Shown here: positions 10,201 through 18,470 of the stretch, in pieces
Layout of the letters: every line of letters begins with the position of its first letter
How positions within the stretch are numbered: the first letter of the stretch is position 1
DNA from: Pinguiococcus pyrenoidosus
Taxonomy: Eukaryota; Sar; Pinguiophyceae; Pinguiochrysidales; Pinguiochrysidaceae
Length of the DNA stretch: 36,565 bases
NCBI GenBank assembly: GCA_019677205.1
Contig: JAAMXY010000686.1
Span: forward strand, 4,153-40,717
Reading direction: 5' to 3'
Translations under genes and position numbers: made by a program
Notes under the pieces: generated by a model
The model's database searches: none
Told to the model about the DNA's origin: nothing
Seen by the model: the letters and a program-made list of their open reading frames with translations, nothing else

Positions 10201-10354
10201 CCAGGCCAACCCCGGCGGCGCCAACCTGAACGCAGTCGAGCTGTTGCAGCGCGCGCTGAGCAATGTGCAGGCCAACAATCGTGCACAAGGTGGCTCCGGG
10301 GCGGGTGGATCGTCAAACTCAGGCTACGCAGGGGGCGCCGCCTTCTATCGCTGA
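7274..10354 (+). CDS. SAP-domain, three-RRM RNA-binding protein (hnRNP Q/R-like)
   Basis: This single open frame encodes 1026 residues. The ATG at 7274 is the first in frame. A SAP motif lies at about 15-49 (RFTVAQLKAEMKPRGLLTDG), a DNA/RNA-binding helix-turn-helix seen in nuclear scaffold proteins. A long acidic Glu/Lys/Ala-rich stretch follows, with seven heptapeptide repeats. RRM1 lies at about 385-462 (RNP2 IFIGGL, RNP1 KGFGFVRF). A divergent RRM-like fold is at about 467-552, with a weak RNP1. RRM3 is at about 587-667 (TVHVSN, KDYAFVQF). The C-terminal third is rich in Gln, Asn, Ala, Ser and Pro, resembling prion-like domains of RNA-granule proteins. The order of three consecutive RRMs recalls the hnRNP Q/R group, while SAP plus RRM recalls SAFB, so orthology is open. 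A role in nuclear mRNA processing is inferred. Confidence 0.88.
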   Translation: MKKTSELPRETSKLNRFTVAQLKAEMKPRGLLTDGRKADLVERLKNWLFSLDQGVVKDPLEKEKDEAEEAADLADEGDSEDESSFSLIKEFYSANDMNNASTKAKKGTPKAEEPLKKEQETPAAAAPAAQAPEATSREPRTEEANEAEAAEDPASGEAAMAATVAKKEEDNGEEESGKEAPADKPAAAEAQKPEAVKEEPVNEESVNEKSEEPEPAQEESAKDEATKNGDGEGEPMDAEAQEKPNEAEERPNEAEEKPNEAQEKPNEAEEKPNEAEEKASEAKEKASDAPEGAALEFVEDRTGDAEEAKPEDEKMEVAEAVDEFGRQAKDGVIPIRRRRDGGGAKPDSPSQDPAHANTHANTHDFTKSKAELRSEEISRSRRMGCEIFIGGLFRGVQEKDLETLCRSFGTIEEIRLIRDNRKVPKGFGFVRFADPNAATLAAQTLNRSNFQGRELGVRIAEDSYTLSLRGYPTWVQPREIEEHARNLWPPRVAKEITKVDIYPDGYPPDMILVDFKDHDCARRAKAEFGKAAPKYRGTQLHLEWQERQREKERLRSGHRPPQPAGMSAPRDGGRGAPGMAAPALAGTTVHVSNTPHGCTHDELRIIFSTCGRVMDVRLSNELTTGRRKDYAFVQFERPDDAHRAIERMNGAFLRDKQIRVVLARNNPKPVRNPQAHGGARRLAAESASRGNEPDMARYGPTASAPYAPSGVGSDRKRRYDLPEDGPGGKRSRYGRYDAAPSKYAPSQPMQPQPMQQQPGPRAAQPALQWNQRGAAGAPVAAQPNAQAPNAAASLLQNIQALQTLNSSIQSLLKNANPNASSANPNVRPAVSNSSPALDPSRSVGAVHQPHPAGSVSQALSAAIAQANPAQASAANPAAGLVGANLNLSNLNMTNLNPSVIQTLLASLGSGGGVPASANASAPSGAKVHARPAASAALYDPASSFVRTSASPQAVAGSTSVTAQPSASYQPAAQSTFQANPGGANLNAVELLQRALSNVQANNRAQGGSGAGGSSNSGYAGGAAFYR
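7997..8143 (+). repeat. Seven coding 21-bp repeats (EKPNEAE heptapeptide)
   Basis: In-frame units read EKPNEAE, ERPNEAE, EKPNEAQ, EKPNEAE, EKPNEAE, EKASEAK and EKASDAP. They lie within the acidic region of the RRM protein. Confidence 0.9.
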
Positions 10355-10793
10355 TTCTCGCAGCAGCCGCACGCTTCCCGGCGGGACGGAGATCTCAACG
10401 TGTCTTCTCTGTCGTTCCCGTTCTCGTTTTCCCAGCGGAGAAGGCCGCCGCTGCAAGAGCTCGTGACTCAGCGCGACGCAAGGATACAATTTCGCTCTTT
10501 CCCTCTTCATTTCGCTGCTGGTCACGCGCGTGTGAGACCTTCCTTTACAGGCACAGCCGCGGCCGCGGCTTTCAACAACCCTGTTTCGAGCATGGCAAGC
10601 AGCGTCGTTTCTACTTCTGGGAAGACACTGCAGGTGCCTCAGCCCTGCGGCATCCACGTGGCAATGCTTCCAGTACCGTGGCAGACGCTGCAGGTGTACT
10701 TCCCATTCCCTGGCAACATGAAAGAACGTGTGTCAAATAAACAAAAAAAACACACACACACACGCACAATTGCCCCTGCACAGCGAGGGATGC
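10355..10793. other. Convergent 3' region, RRM gene / DnaJ gene
   Basis: This is the predicted 3' UTR of the RRM gene. AATAAA at 10736-10741, followed by an A-rich run and an (AC)n tract to about 10764, is a plausible poly(A) signal. No convincing coding frame is seen. Confidence 0.45.
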
Positions 10794-11401
10794 CTAAGCG
10801 GGTCCTTTACCTCTGCAGTGGCTACAAAATTTTCTCCCAAACTCCGCGCTAACAATGATCCCGGTTCCCTTGCAGACCTGCGAACGCCACAATGCAGTTC
10901 GATTTTGGGGGAGGTCTTAGCGCCTTCGCCAGAAGGCTGCCGCCGTCCCCAGAAGGACTCACCGGGCACGTCTCATGGCCTGTCCCATGGCACCGCTCAC
11001 ACCTGCAGCCCTGCAAATCTTGCAACTGTGGCCCCACATGCACAGCGTNNNNNNNNNNNNNNNNNNNNNNNNNNNNNNNNNNNNNNNNGCTGGACAGCTG
11101 CCATTGCAACTCCAGTGCCGCCTTCTCAATGCGCTTGTCGGTCACTTCTCGGCTCTCTCGGACCTGCACATCACGACTTCACTCGTCAGTTCCCTTTCAA
11201 GACCTCACGAGGCCCAGGTGGCAGTACCATCGGCTCCATGACATCAGGAGGGGTCAAGCGGACGCGTGTCTTGGGCCTTAGACCCTCCGGCTCGTCGCTC
11301 CGCATGCTCATCTGAGTCCGCACACGGCCGCGCGTCAGCGGTCTCCATGCCGCTGAGCTCCCAAGGGCTACGAGGAGGGATATGAGGAAGAAAGCGCGCA
11401 T
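10794..11401 (-). CDS. Plastid-targeted DnaJ-type zinc-finger protein (interrupted by assembly gap)
   Basis: The exons must be assembled by eye, and a 40-N gap splits the gene. Exon 1 (11401-11228) begins MRAFFLISLLVALGSSAAWRP, a signal peptide followed by a basic stretch. This is a bipartite plastid leader with Trp in place of the usual Phe at +1. A candidate intron (donor gtactg, acceptor gtgcag) leads to 11163-11089 (VRESREVTDKRIEKAALELQ), which runs into the gap. After the gap, an exon ending at 10963 encodes CERCHGTGHETCP before a strong gtgagt donor. The last exon, 10877-10794, begins VCKGTG and ends with CSHCRGKGPA and TAG. The join restores three CxxCxGxG zinc motifs (CERCHGTG, CPVCKGTG, CSHCRGKG). 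Plant relatives such as BSD2 assist folding of Rubisco or other plastid proteins. Function here is inferred, and the first intron is the least certain join. Confidence 0.7.
11049..11088. other. Assembly gap (40 N)
   Basis: A run of 40 unknown bases falls inside the DnaJ zinc-finger gene. Its true length is unknown, so frame across it cannot be trusted. Confidence 1.
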
Positions 11402-11524
11402 TTTTAAGGGAAACTTGTCGCCAAAAAGCGGCGAAACTGAAGAGAGCGCCAGAGGAGAACAAAGCGCATCAGCTGATCTTCGGTGCCGCTGCGGAGTTGA
11501 GGTTCAGGTCAGCTGCGGCATGGG

Positions 11525-11610
11525 ATTGGATGATAGCATGAGAAAAGGAGCTGGTGCGGTGCTTCATTGGATAAAACAGGCTCCTTCAAGAATACTGGCG
11601 AAATCATTGG
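11525..11610 (-). promoter_or_regulatory. Three CCAAT boxes at 40-41 bp spacing
   Basis: ATTGG (CCAAT on the gene's strand) starts at 11525, 11566 and 11606. These lie 124-205 bp upstream of the DnaJ zinc-finger ATG. CCAAT boxes are bound by NF-Y in many eukaryotes. Use here is inferred. Confidence 0.45.
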
Positions 11611-11803
11611 TTTTCGAGAAGACAGGATGGTGGCTTATTTTGCAAAGGAATGAGCGAGGAAGGCAGATCAACGGGTCGCATTTGAGCTCCTCAAGCTTCA
11701 GGCAGAGGGACGAGAGAGGGTGTTGTGTGCAGCATTTCCTTTGTCCGACAGCGCTCGTTTGACCTTCGTTGGCTACTTGTGAAGACTAGTTCTCTTTCGT
11801 AGA

Positions 11804-11890
11804 GGCCAGGCCAAGCCCAGCCCAGCCCTAGCCAAACCCAGCCCAGCCTTAGCCAAACCAAGCCAAGCCGAGCTCAGCCCAGCCAAGTCG
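11804..11890. repeat. Degenerate pentamer array (AGCCN; GGCNN on the other strand)
   Basis: Units such as AGCCC, AGCCA and AGCCT repeat with a 5-bp period and some slips. Read on the minus strand they share the GGC core of the array after CDC37. Confidence 0.8.
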
Positions 11891-11983
11891 AGTGTGCGTT
11901 GGATGTTACCTGGGACAAGGTTGGCGGGAACAACTCGAGGGACCGACGAGTTGCCGACACAAACACAAACGACAAACACCACC

Positions 11984-12023
11984 AGCAACAACAACAGCAA
12001 CAACAACAACAACAACAACAGCA
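11984..12023. repeat. (AAC)n microsatellite
   Basis: About 13 CAA/AAC triplets occur with two CAG interruptions, in the predicted acnB 3' UTR. Confidence 0.9.
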
Positions 12024-12199
12024 AGAGAGGATACCAAGGGGCCTTCATTATCCTTTGCTTTGACCATCCCAAACACACCCAAGCTTCATCACAATCACAT
12101 TCCGAGAAGCCGAGGAAGGTGTCCAATCCTGCAATGGGGGAAAAAAAAAGTGTGCTACACAAATCGCTGTGACGCTAGCTTCACCCAGCGGCACGAAAG

Positions 12200-15100
12200 C
12201 TACGATGCTTGCGCCTTGAGCTTCTCGACCTCCTTCTGAAGCGTCGGATAGTAGTCCTCGGACATCTCCACCTTGCCGGCGGCCTCCAGATACTCGTCCA
12301 TGAGGTGGAAGTTGAGATATCTGTACGTGTCCTTCGCCGTCGTGTCGATCTCCTTCATGTACTCGAGGTACTTCTCTACGCTCGGCAGCGTGCCTTCCAC
12401 GGCTGCAACGGCGGCTAGTTCTGCCGAGGCGAGGTAGACGTTCGCGCCACGGCCGAGGCGATTCGGGAAGTTGCGCGTGGAGGTCGACACGACCGTGGAG
12501 AGATCCCGCACGCGGGCCTGGTTGCCCATGCACAAGCTGCACCCGGGCATCTCCGTGCGCGCTCCTGCCTTGCCGAAGATCGAGTAGTAGCCCTCGGCGG
12601 TGAGCTGAGCCTCATCCATCCGCGTCGGGGGCACGATCCACAGCCGGGTGTCCAGCTCCGAGGTCGCGTAGCTCTTGAGCAGCTTGCCGGCGGCGCGGAA
12701 GTGCCCGATGTTGGTCATGCACGAGCCGATGAAGACCTCGTCGATCTTGTCGCCCTGCACCTCGCTGAGCAGGCGCGCGTCGTCGGGGTCGTTGGGGGCG
12801 CAGAGCACGGGCTCCTTGAGCTCGTTCAGGTCGATGTGGATCTCCTCCGCGTACTTGGCATTCGCGTCGGCGCGGATGAGCGAGGGGCTCTGCATCCACG
12901 CTTCCATCTTCGCGATGCGGCGCTCAATCGTGCGCGCATCTCCGTATCCCTGGGCGATCATCCACTTCAGCATGACCACGTTCGACTGAAGGTACTCCAT
13001 GACCGAGTCCTCGCTCAGCTCGATGGTGCAGCCGGCCGCGCTTCGCTCCGCGGAGGCGTCGCTCAGCTCAAAGGCCTGCTCGCAGGTCAGGTGCGGCAGC
13101 CCTTCGATCTCCAAGATCCGTCCGGAGAAGCAGTTGATCTTGTTCTGCTTCTCCACCGTCAGCAGACCAGCCTGCTTGGCATAGTAGGGAATCGCGTGCA
13201 CCAGGTCGCGCAGGGTGATGCCCGGCTGCATCTCTCCCGTGAAGCGGACCAGCACGCTCTCGGGCATGTCCAGAGGCATGACGCCCGTGGCGGCCGCGAA
13301 CGCCACAAGTCCGGAGCCCGCCGGGAAGCTGATGCCGATGGGGAAGCGCGTGTGCGAGTCGCCGCCGGTGCCCACCGTGTCCGGAAGCAGCATGCGGTTG
13401 AGCCACGAGTGAATGATGCCGTCTCCTGGCTTGAGCGAAATGCCGCCACGGGTCCGGATGAAGTCCGGAAGCGTGTGGTGCGTGACGACGTCCACGGGCT
13501 TCGGGTACGCAGCGGTGTGGCAGAAGGACTGCATGACCAGATCGGACTGGAACCCGAGGCAGGCCAGGTCCTTGAGCTCGTCGCGAGTCATGGGCCCCGT
13601 CGTGTCCTGAGACCCAACGGTCGTCATCAGGGGCTCGCAGTAGGAGCCCGGCAGGACTCCTTGCCCCTCCGGGAGGCCGCAGGCGCGGCCCACCATCTTC
13701 TGCGCCGAGGTGAAGCCATCGACGGCCTCGTCCACCACGAACGGCTGGCGGAACACGTCCGTCGGCTCCAGGCCGAGGCTCTCGCGGGCCCTCGCCGTCA
13801 AGGCACGGCCGATGATGAGCGGGATGCGCCCGCCTGCCCGGACCTCGTCCAGGAGGACGTCCGTCTTCAGCTTGAACTCGGTCACGACCTCGTCGGTGCC
13901 TTGCTTGCAGACCTTGCCCTCGTACGGGTAGATGTCGATGACGTCGCCCATGCTGAGGTCGCCGACGGGCATCTCGATGGGCAGGGCGCCGGAGTCCTCC
14001 ATGGTGTTGTAGAAAATCGGGGCAATCTTGGAGCCGATGCAGACGCTGCCGAAGCGCTTGTTCGGGACGAAAGGAATGTCGTCGCCGAAGTACCAGAGGA
14101 TGGAGTTCGTTGCCGACTTGCGGCTGGAGCCGGTTCCGACCACATCGCCGACGTAGGCAAGCGGGAAGCCCTTCTCCTTGAGCTCGTTGATCGTCGCGAT
14201 CGGACCGATGTTCCCGTCGTCGTCCGGCGTGATGCCGTCTCGCGCGTTCTTGAGCATCGCCTGGAGTGGAAATCGACATGTCAGCAAGGGGTTACAAGAT
14301 TACGAAGCGCGACCGAAGAGATGGGGCGGGGTTGGTGGAGGGGTGAAGGACGAGGTTCCAAACTTAAGGACGAGGTTCCAAACGGAACGGCAAGGTTCAG
14401 GCTGGAGGATGCCTTACCGTGGCGTGCAGGGGAATATCAGGGCGAGACCAGGCATCCGGGGCAGGGCTGAGGTCATCCGTGTTGGTCTCTCCCGGCACCT
14501 TGAAGACTGTGACCGTGATCTTCTCCGGAACCTCGGGCTTTGACAGGAACCAGCCCGCGTCTGCCCAGGACTGCATGACCGCCTTTGCGTGCGCGTTGCC
14601 GGCCTTGGCCTTTTCATCGACGTCATTGAACGCATCGAAAACAAGCAGCGTCTTGCAGAGCGCTTTCTCCGCCACGGGGGCAAGGTCGGGATCGTCCAGC
14701 GCATCAATGAGAGGCTCGACGTTGTAGCCGCCCTGCATCGTGCCAAGGAGCTCCACGGCTTCGTTGCGGTCGACGAGGGGAGAGGTGGCCTCGCCCTTGG
14801 CCACAGCCGCGAGGAACCCCGCCTTGACGTACGCGGCCTCATCCACACCTGGCGGCACCCTGCTCTTCAGCAGATCCAGCAAAAACTCCTCTTCTCCCGC
14901 CGGGGGCGCCTTCAGAAGTTCCACCAGTTCGGCGACCTGCGCCGCCTTGAGCGGCTCCGGCACGACTCCCATCTGCGCGCGTTCTTCCACATGCTGCGCG
15001 TAGGCGTCCTTGAAGGCCGAGAGGTACCGTGCCTGCAACCGCAGCGAAGAACAGCGCGTGCATGCAAGTTAGCGAAGGGTGGCTGAAGTTGACGGTCCAG

Positions 15101-15363
15101 AAGGAACGAGGTCCACTTGTTCGGAGCTCCCTTTGCCTTGCTCGTCTCTCCCAGCCCCACCACTCTTTAGGCCTACAACGCGGCTCACAGTCTAGAAGGG
15201 ACACCAGACGCCACAGGGGCGAAAGACGCTCCATCGGTCTCTCTCTCAACCGCGGCCGACGTCCCTGTCGGCGGCCGGGTCAGCAGCCGCACGTTACCTG
15301 CGGGCGTAGCACGTGGTGCTGCAGCGCGCGCAGCGCGAGCGCAACGCGCGAGAACTTTTGCAT
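12200..15363 (-). CDS. acnB: Bacterial-type aconitate hydratase B, mitochondrially targeted
   Basis: Aconitase B interconverts citrate and isocitrate in the TCA cycle with a [4Fe-4S] cluster. Three exons in transcript order join in phase: 15363-15298, 15032-14418 and 14260-12200 (913 residues; bacterial AcnB is about 865). Donors are gtaacg and gtaagg, and both acceptors are cag. Exon 1 encodes [20 protein letters not shown], an Arg-rich amphipathic leader without acidic residues, typical of mitochondrial import. The body shows the N-terminal HEAT-like domain ([27 protein letters not shown]), the swivel domain ([16 protein letters not shown]) and the catalytic core ([19 protein letters not shown]). 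Cluster cysteines are expected at Cys741 (GSCMTNIG), Cys801 and Cys804 ([11 protein letters not shown]), with bacterial spacing. Animals, fungi and plants use the AcnA/Aco1/Aco2 type instead, so this gene points to bacterial ancestry in this lineage. Introns and a leader rule out bacterial contamination. Confidence 0.96.
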
Positions 15364-15674
15364 CGCTCAGGAGCGCTCTCTCGAGATGGTTTCAAAAATC
15401 GCACGAGTTCTCGGGGAGCGTTTTGGCGCGAAAAGCGCACAAGGTTTTGCTGCGGAACGGCCTGCTGCGGGAGGGGTTGACTTTGAGCAATTGGGAGTTT
15501 GAAAGAATACTTCTCCGGGTTCTCAACCACTACTCCTAACAGATTTTCTTTGGAAAGGGCGCTTCAGCTTCGGGTGCGCCAATCGCAGGGGCTTCTCTGC
15601 AGGATCTGTATTTTCATTCGATCTTGATTGGTGCACCTGCGCGGCTAGCATTTCCATTCCTTTCGATCTTCCAT

Positions 15675-15714
15675 TTTTTCGATAACATGTGAAAAATAGT
15701 CCGTTTTTCGATAA
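15675..15714. repeat. Direct repeat TTTTTCGATAA x2
   Basis: Exact 11-mers at 15675-15685 and 15704-15714, starting 29 bp apart, lie in the AT-rich core of the divergent spacer. Confidence 0.8.
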
Positions 15715-15800
15715 TTTTGAGAAATCTGCAATGCTCGCCGCCCCAAACCGCGATCATATCAGCTGACTGAATTCCTCAGCAGCTCAGGCGAGGCGAACGC

Positions 15801-15820
15801 CGAAAGTCGAAAGTCGAAAG
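15801..15820. repeat. Three tandem heptamers CGAAAGT
   Basis: Two exact copies are followed by one copy with a changed last base, just to the right of the AT-rich spacer. Confidence 0.75.
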
Positions 15821-16043
15821 CTGCCGAAAAGCACCTGTAGACGTTTCATCCCCGCTTTATCGAGCCGTGCCTTGCGCAAATAGAAATGGAAGAAGCTCTC
15901 CAAGAGTACCCGGGTACCCATCCGGAAGACGTGCCGCGCTTGCGAACCCTCTCGTTATCTTCCGTCTTCAGGCGCCGCTCCGCCTCTCGTCGCGTGCACG
16001 AGTTCATGTCCCATGTGAACGCGCGCGCTGGCACTCAGTTCGG

Positions 16044-18311
16044 ATGGAGAGCGCCGGCGGTGAGTTCACGATGGCGCAGATCGACGTGGAAGCCTTGCTG
16101 CGCCTCTTCCAAAGCGGTGGCAAGACCTCGGCGCTGTGCGCTTTCGGGGCGGCGGTGGCGCTCGAACGCGCGCTGAAGCATGTTTCCGGGGCTCGGGAAG
16201 CTTCTGCGATGGCACTGGGTGGCGCTGCCGCTCCGAAGGTGGTGGAGAACTTCGTTTTGACAGACCCCGAGACGTCTTTGGGCCTGGCGTGCTGCAATCA
16301 CCGGAGAAGCGGCGGAGCTGAGAGGGCTGGGGAGGAGGAACAGGTCCCAAAAGCCCCTTTTCCGCCCGAGCGAAGTCTGATGCGGCGGCTTTCCTCCCAC
16401 TCGCTCTTCGCCTTGGCCAACAACATGCCTCCGCCGCCGTCCTTGGGAGAGCTGGGCTTGGCCAAGCTCCTCGGTTTCGGCCGCCTCGGCCTCGGTCTGG
16501 CCTTGGGCTCGCAGGCGTGCAACGTGATCTTGCACCATGTCCTGCTGCTGCCGAGGGGAACGATCCGGGCTCGTCTGCGCAAGGCGCTCAGGAGCCTGCG
16601 GGGGATACTGCTGGTGCCGGGCACGAGCTTCCTGGTGGTGGTCGGGCTGATCATGGTCATGGCGTACATGCGGGCCTTGGCGATTCGGAGGCGGCGGGAG
16701 AAGACGGGCAGCAGCACGACCGCCAGCATCCTGAACCAGGCGCTCGAGAGCCTGGGGACCGATCTGCACAATTGGGCGCAGCGGAGCGAGCACCTGAAGA
16801 CCTTCAGTGACGACGACATCGGCTGGCTGATCCACAGTGCCCCTTCCGAGCTACGTCGCGCCACGCCAGATGTGACGGATGAGTTCCACACCCGCATTGA
16901 GCTGCTTCGGCAGGAGACCGCGACGGCCACCGGGTTTCTGCAAAAGATCCTGTGGAGCATTGGGCTGGCCCGGCGACCCAAGCTCAGCCGCGCCCAGCTG
17001 GTGAACGCGCTGGGCGTGCCTCCGTGCCGCGGCGGATGGGACGGCATCAGCATCCTGCTGGTGCCGGGGCTGCTGACAAAGTGGTACCCTCTGTATTTCA
17101 CGAGCCTGCGCTACGGACTGGAGCGCCTGGGCTTCGACGTCCACGTGTCGCGGCTGGACACCGACAGCGGCGTCGACGAGAACGCCAAGATGCTCCGCAT
17201 GGAGATCCTCTGCATCGCCAGCGGAGGAGACCCGAACGATGAGAGCGACAGGCAGCGGTGCTTGTGGCACCTGGAGAACACCGGAGAGGCCACGCCGGAG
17301 AAGCTCAGGAGCAGCGCGGAAGCGACGAGGCGCCAGGGGCGAATCCGCGGCAGGAGGAAGATCGCCATCTACGGCCACTCGAAAGGCGCGGTGGATGCCG
17401 CGGCCTGCTTTGTGATGTATCCGGAGACCATGGAGCACATCGCGGCGTTCGTCTCCGCCCAAGGCCCGCACGGCGGGTCGTGGCTCGCGAATGACATCTC
17501 CTGCACCAAGTACCAGAAGGCCGCGGTCGCCATGGGGATCGAGCGGATACTGGCCGGCAGTCGCGACGCCGTTTTTGACCTGAGCTACCAGAAGAGGCGC
17601 GAGTTCTTTCAGAGATGGCCGCAGCCGGTTTGGACCGGCGTGCCGACCATCTGCCTCGCGACCTGTGCAACGCATCAGCCGCAGGCCATGCTGTCGCCGG
17701 TCGTCGAGTACATGCGCTATCGCTACGGGGATGACCTTGGCGCCACCGACGGCTGCGTCGCCATGCGGGATGCGGTCTTGCCGGGCGCTCCCGTGGTCTG
17801 GCTGATGGACATGGACCACTATGGCCCAGCCTGGAATGCGTTCCCGGCCTTGGATCGGTACGACAAGACGCACGTCTGCCTCGCCCTGATATCGATGGCG
17901 CTCGAGCGAGCGGTGTCGAGGCGGAACCTCTTCCCTTCCGTGAGCGCCCTGGACAATGATGAGAAGGAGGACTGGGAGAAGGAGGACTGGGTGAAGCTGA
18001 ACGATTTTTTCAATAGAGTGAATGGCAAGAACCCCGCCCACAAGGACGTGCAACGCGGCGAGCGCCGCCGGTATCGCAGGAAGCAAAGGAAGAGCGGCTA
18101 CCTCAAGGACTCCCACCCCAGCTCCAGGGATCGCCTGCAGAAGTGGCTCTCGGGCACGGACGAGTCCGACCGAGACAACGGAAGCGCTAGGAATGGAGAG
18201 AAGGGAAGGCTGCTCCAGCTGCCGCGGCACTTCCACGCGGCAGACAAGAGCTCCGACGAGGGCCTCTCGCGGGAGCGAGTGCGCTCCCGCTCGATGCCGT
18301 CCTTCGTGTAG
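16044..18311 (+). CDS. Membrane-anchored alpha/beta hydrolase (plant-like GHSKG family)
   Basis: From the first clear in-frame ATG (16044) the frame encodes 755 residues. One strong hydrophobic segment at about 187-212 (SFLVVVGLIMVMAYM) suggests a membrane anchor. The C-terminal half is an alpha/beta hydrolase. It has an early strand and oxyanion region (ILLVPGLLTKWYPLYF), a nucleophile elbow YGHSKGAVDAAA with Ser446, a probable acid in GATDGCVAM and a probable catalytic His in MDMDHYGP. The pattern PGL-x-PLYF, GHSKG-VDAA and LSYQKRREF matches an uncharacterised plant hydrolase family. Lipase or esterase activity is inferred. The tail is basic and Ser-rich. The N-terminus is uncertain: 16071 is another ATG, and an exon at 15886-16059 could splice in phase to 16344, replacing the first 100 residues. 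EngB follows 159 bp downstream on the same strand. Confidence 0.82.
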   Translation: MESAGGEFTMAQIDVEALLRLFQSGGKTSALCAFGAAVALERALKHVSGAREASAMALGGAAAPKVVENFVLTDPETSLGLACCNHRRSGGAERAGEEEQVPKAPFPPERSLMRRLSSHSLFALANNMPPPPSLGELGLAKLLGFGRLGLGLALGSQACNVILHHVLLLPRGTIRARLRKALRSLRGILLVPGTSFLVVVGLIMVMAYMRALAIRRRREKTGSSTTASILNQALESLGTDLHNWAQRSEHLKTFSDDDIGWLIHSAPSELRRATPDVTDEFHTRIELLRQETATATGFLQKILWSIGLARRPKLSRAQLVNALGVPPCRGGWDGISILLVPGLLTKWYPLYFTSLRYGLERLGFDVHVSRLDTDSGVDENAKMLRMEILCIASGGDPNDESDRQRCLWHLENTGEATPEKLRSSAEATRRQGRIRGRRKIAIYGHSKGAVDAAACFVMYPETMEHIAAFVSAQGPHGGSWLANDISCTKYQKAAVAMGIERILAGSRDAVFDLSYQKRREFFQRWPQPVWTGVPTICLATCATHQPQAMLSPVVEYMRYRYGDDLGATDGCVAMRDAVLPGAPVVWLMDMDHYGPAWNAFPALDRYDKTHVCLALISMALERAVSRRNLFPSVSALDNDEKEDWEKEDWVKLNDFFNRVNGKNPAHKDVQRGERRRYRRKQRKSGYLKDSHPSSRDRLQKWLSGTDESDRDNGSARNGEKGRLLQLPRHFHAADKSSDEGLSRERVRSRSMPSFV

Positions 18312-18470
18312 GTGTAGGTAGTGTACAGATGCTCGTGAACCCCCTCAACCAACGTTGCCTATGTCATGTCGTGCCATCCGCTTCGTTGAAGCGCCATCGT
18401 CTCTGTCCGCATCCCTTAGAAAGCCGTCACCAAAGGCCAGCGTCGCACATCGCCAGGCCTCGCTGAGCAC

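Larger units (their letters stand above)
11402..12199. other. Spacer between DnaJ gene and acnB
   Basis: The left part is the upstream region of the DnaJ gene, with three spaced CCAAT motifs. The right part is the predicted acnB 3' UTR, holding a GC-rich pentamer array and an (AAC)n tract. Short open frames here are products of these repeats, and I see no real gene. Confidence 0.5.
15364..16043. promoter_or_regulatory. Divergent promoter region (acnB / hydrolase)
   Basis: ATTGG lies at 15490-15494 and 15627-15631, and CCAAT at 15579-15583. An AT-rich core spans about 15650-15730 with an 11-bp direct repeat. Three GAAAGTC-like heptamers lie at 15801-15820. An open frame with an ATG at 15886 ends in a strong gtgagt donor at 16060. 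It could be an alternative first exon of the hydrolase gene. Confidence 0.45.

Noticed and set aside
8474-10288. 604-codon minus-strand frame across the RRM gene
   Set aside because: It is the shadow of a GC-biased coding strand with no recognisable domain.
11773-12162. Minus-strand frame with Leu/Gly/Ala repeats
   Set aside because: It is the translation of the pentamer array and AAC microsatellite, not a gene.
12701-14470. 589-codon open frame on the plus strand across acnB
   Set aside because: It is antisense to a well-conserved enzyme, has repetitive His/Arg/Val/Leu-rich composition, and arises from high third-position GC bias.
12200-15363. Possibility that acnB is bacterial contamination
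   Set aside because: Two in-phase spliceosomal introns and a separate mitochondrial-leader exon are present within a eukaryotic gene cluster.
16851-18236. 461-codon minus-strand frame across the hydrolase
   Set aside because: It is antisense to the catalytic domain and has no protein family features.
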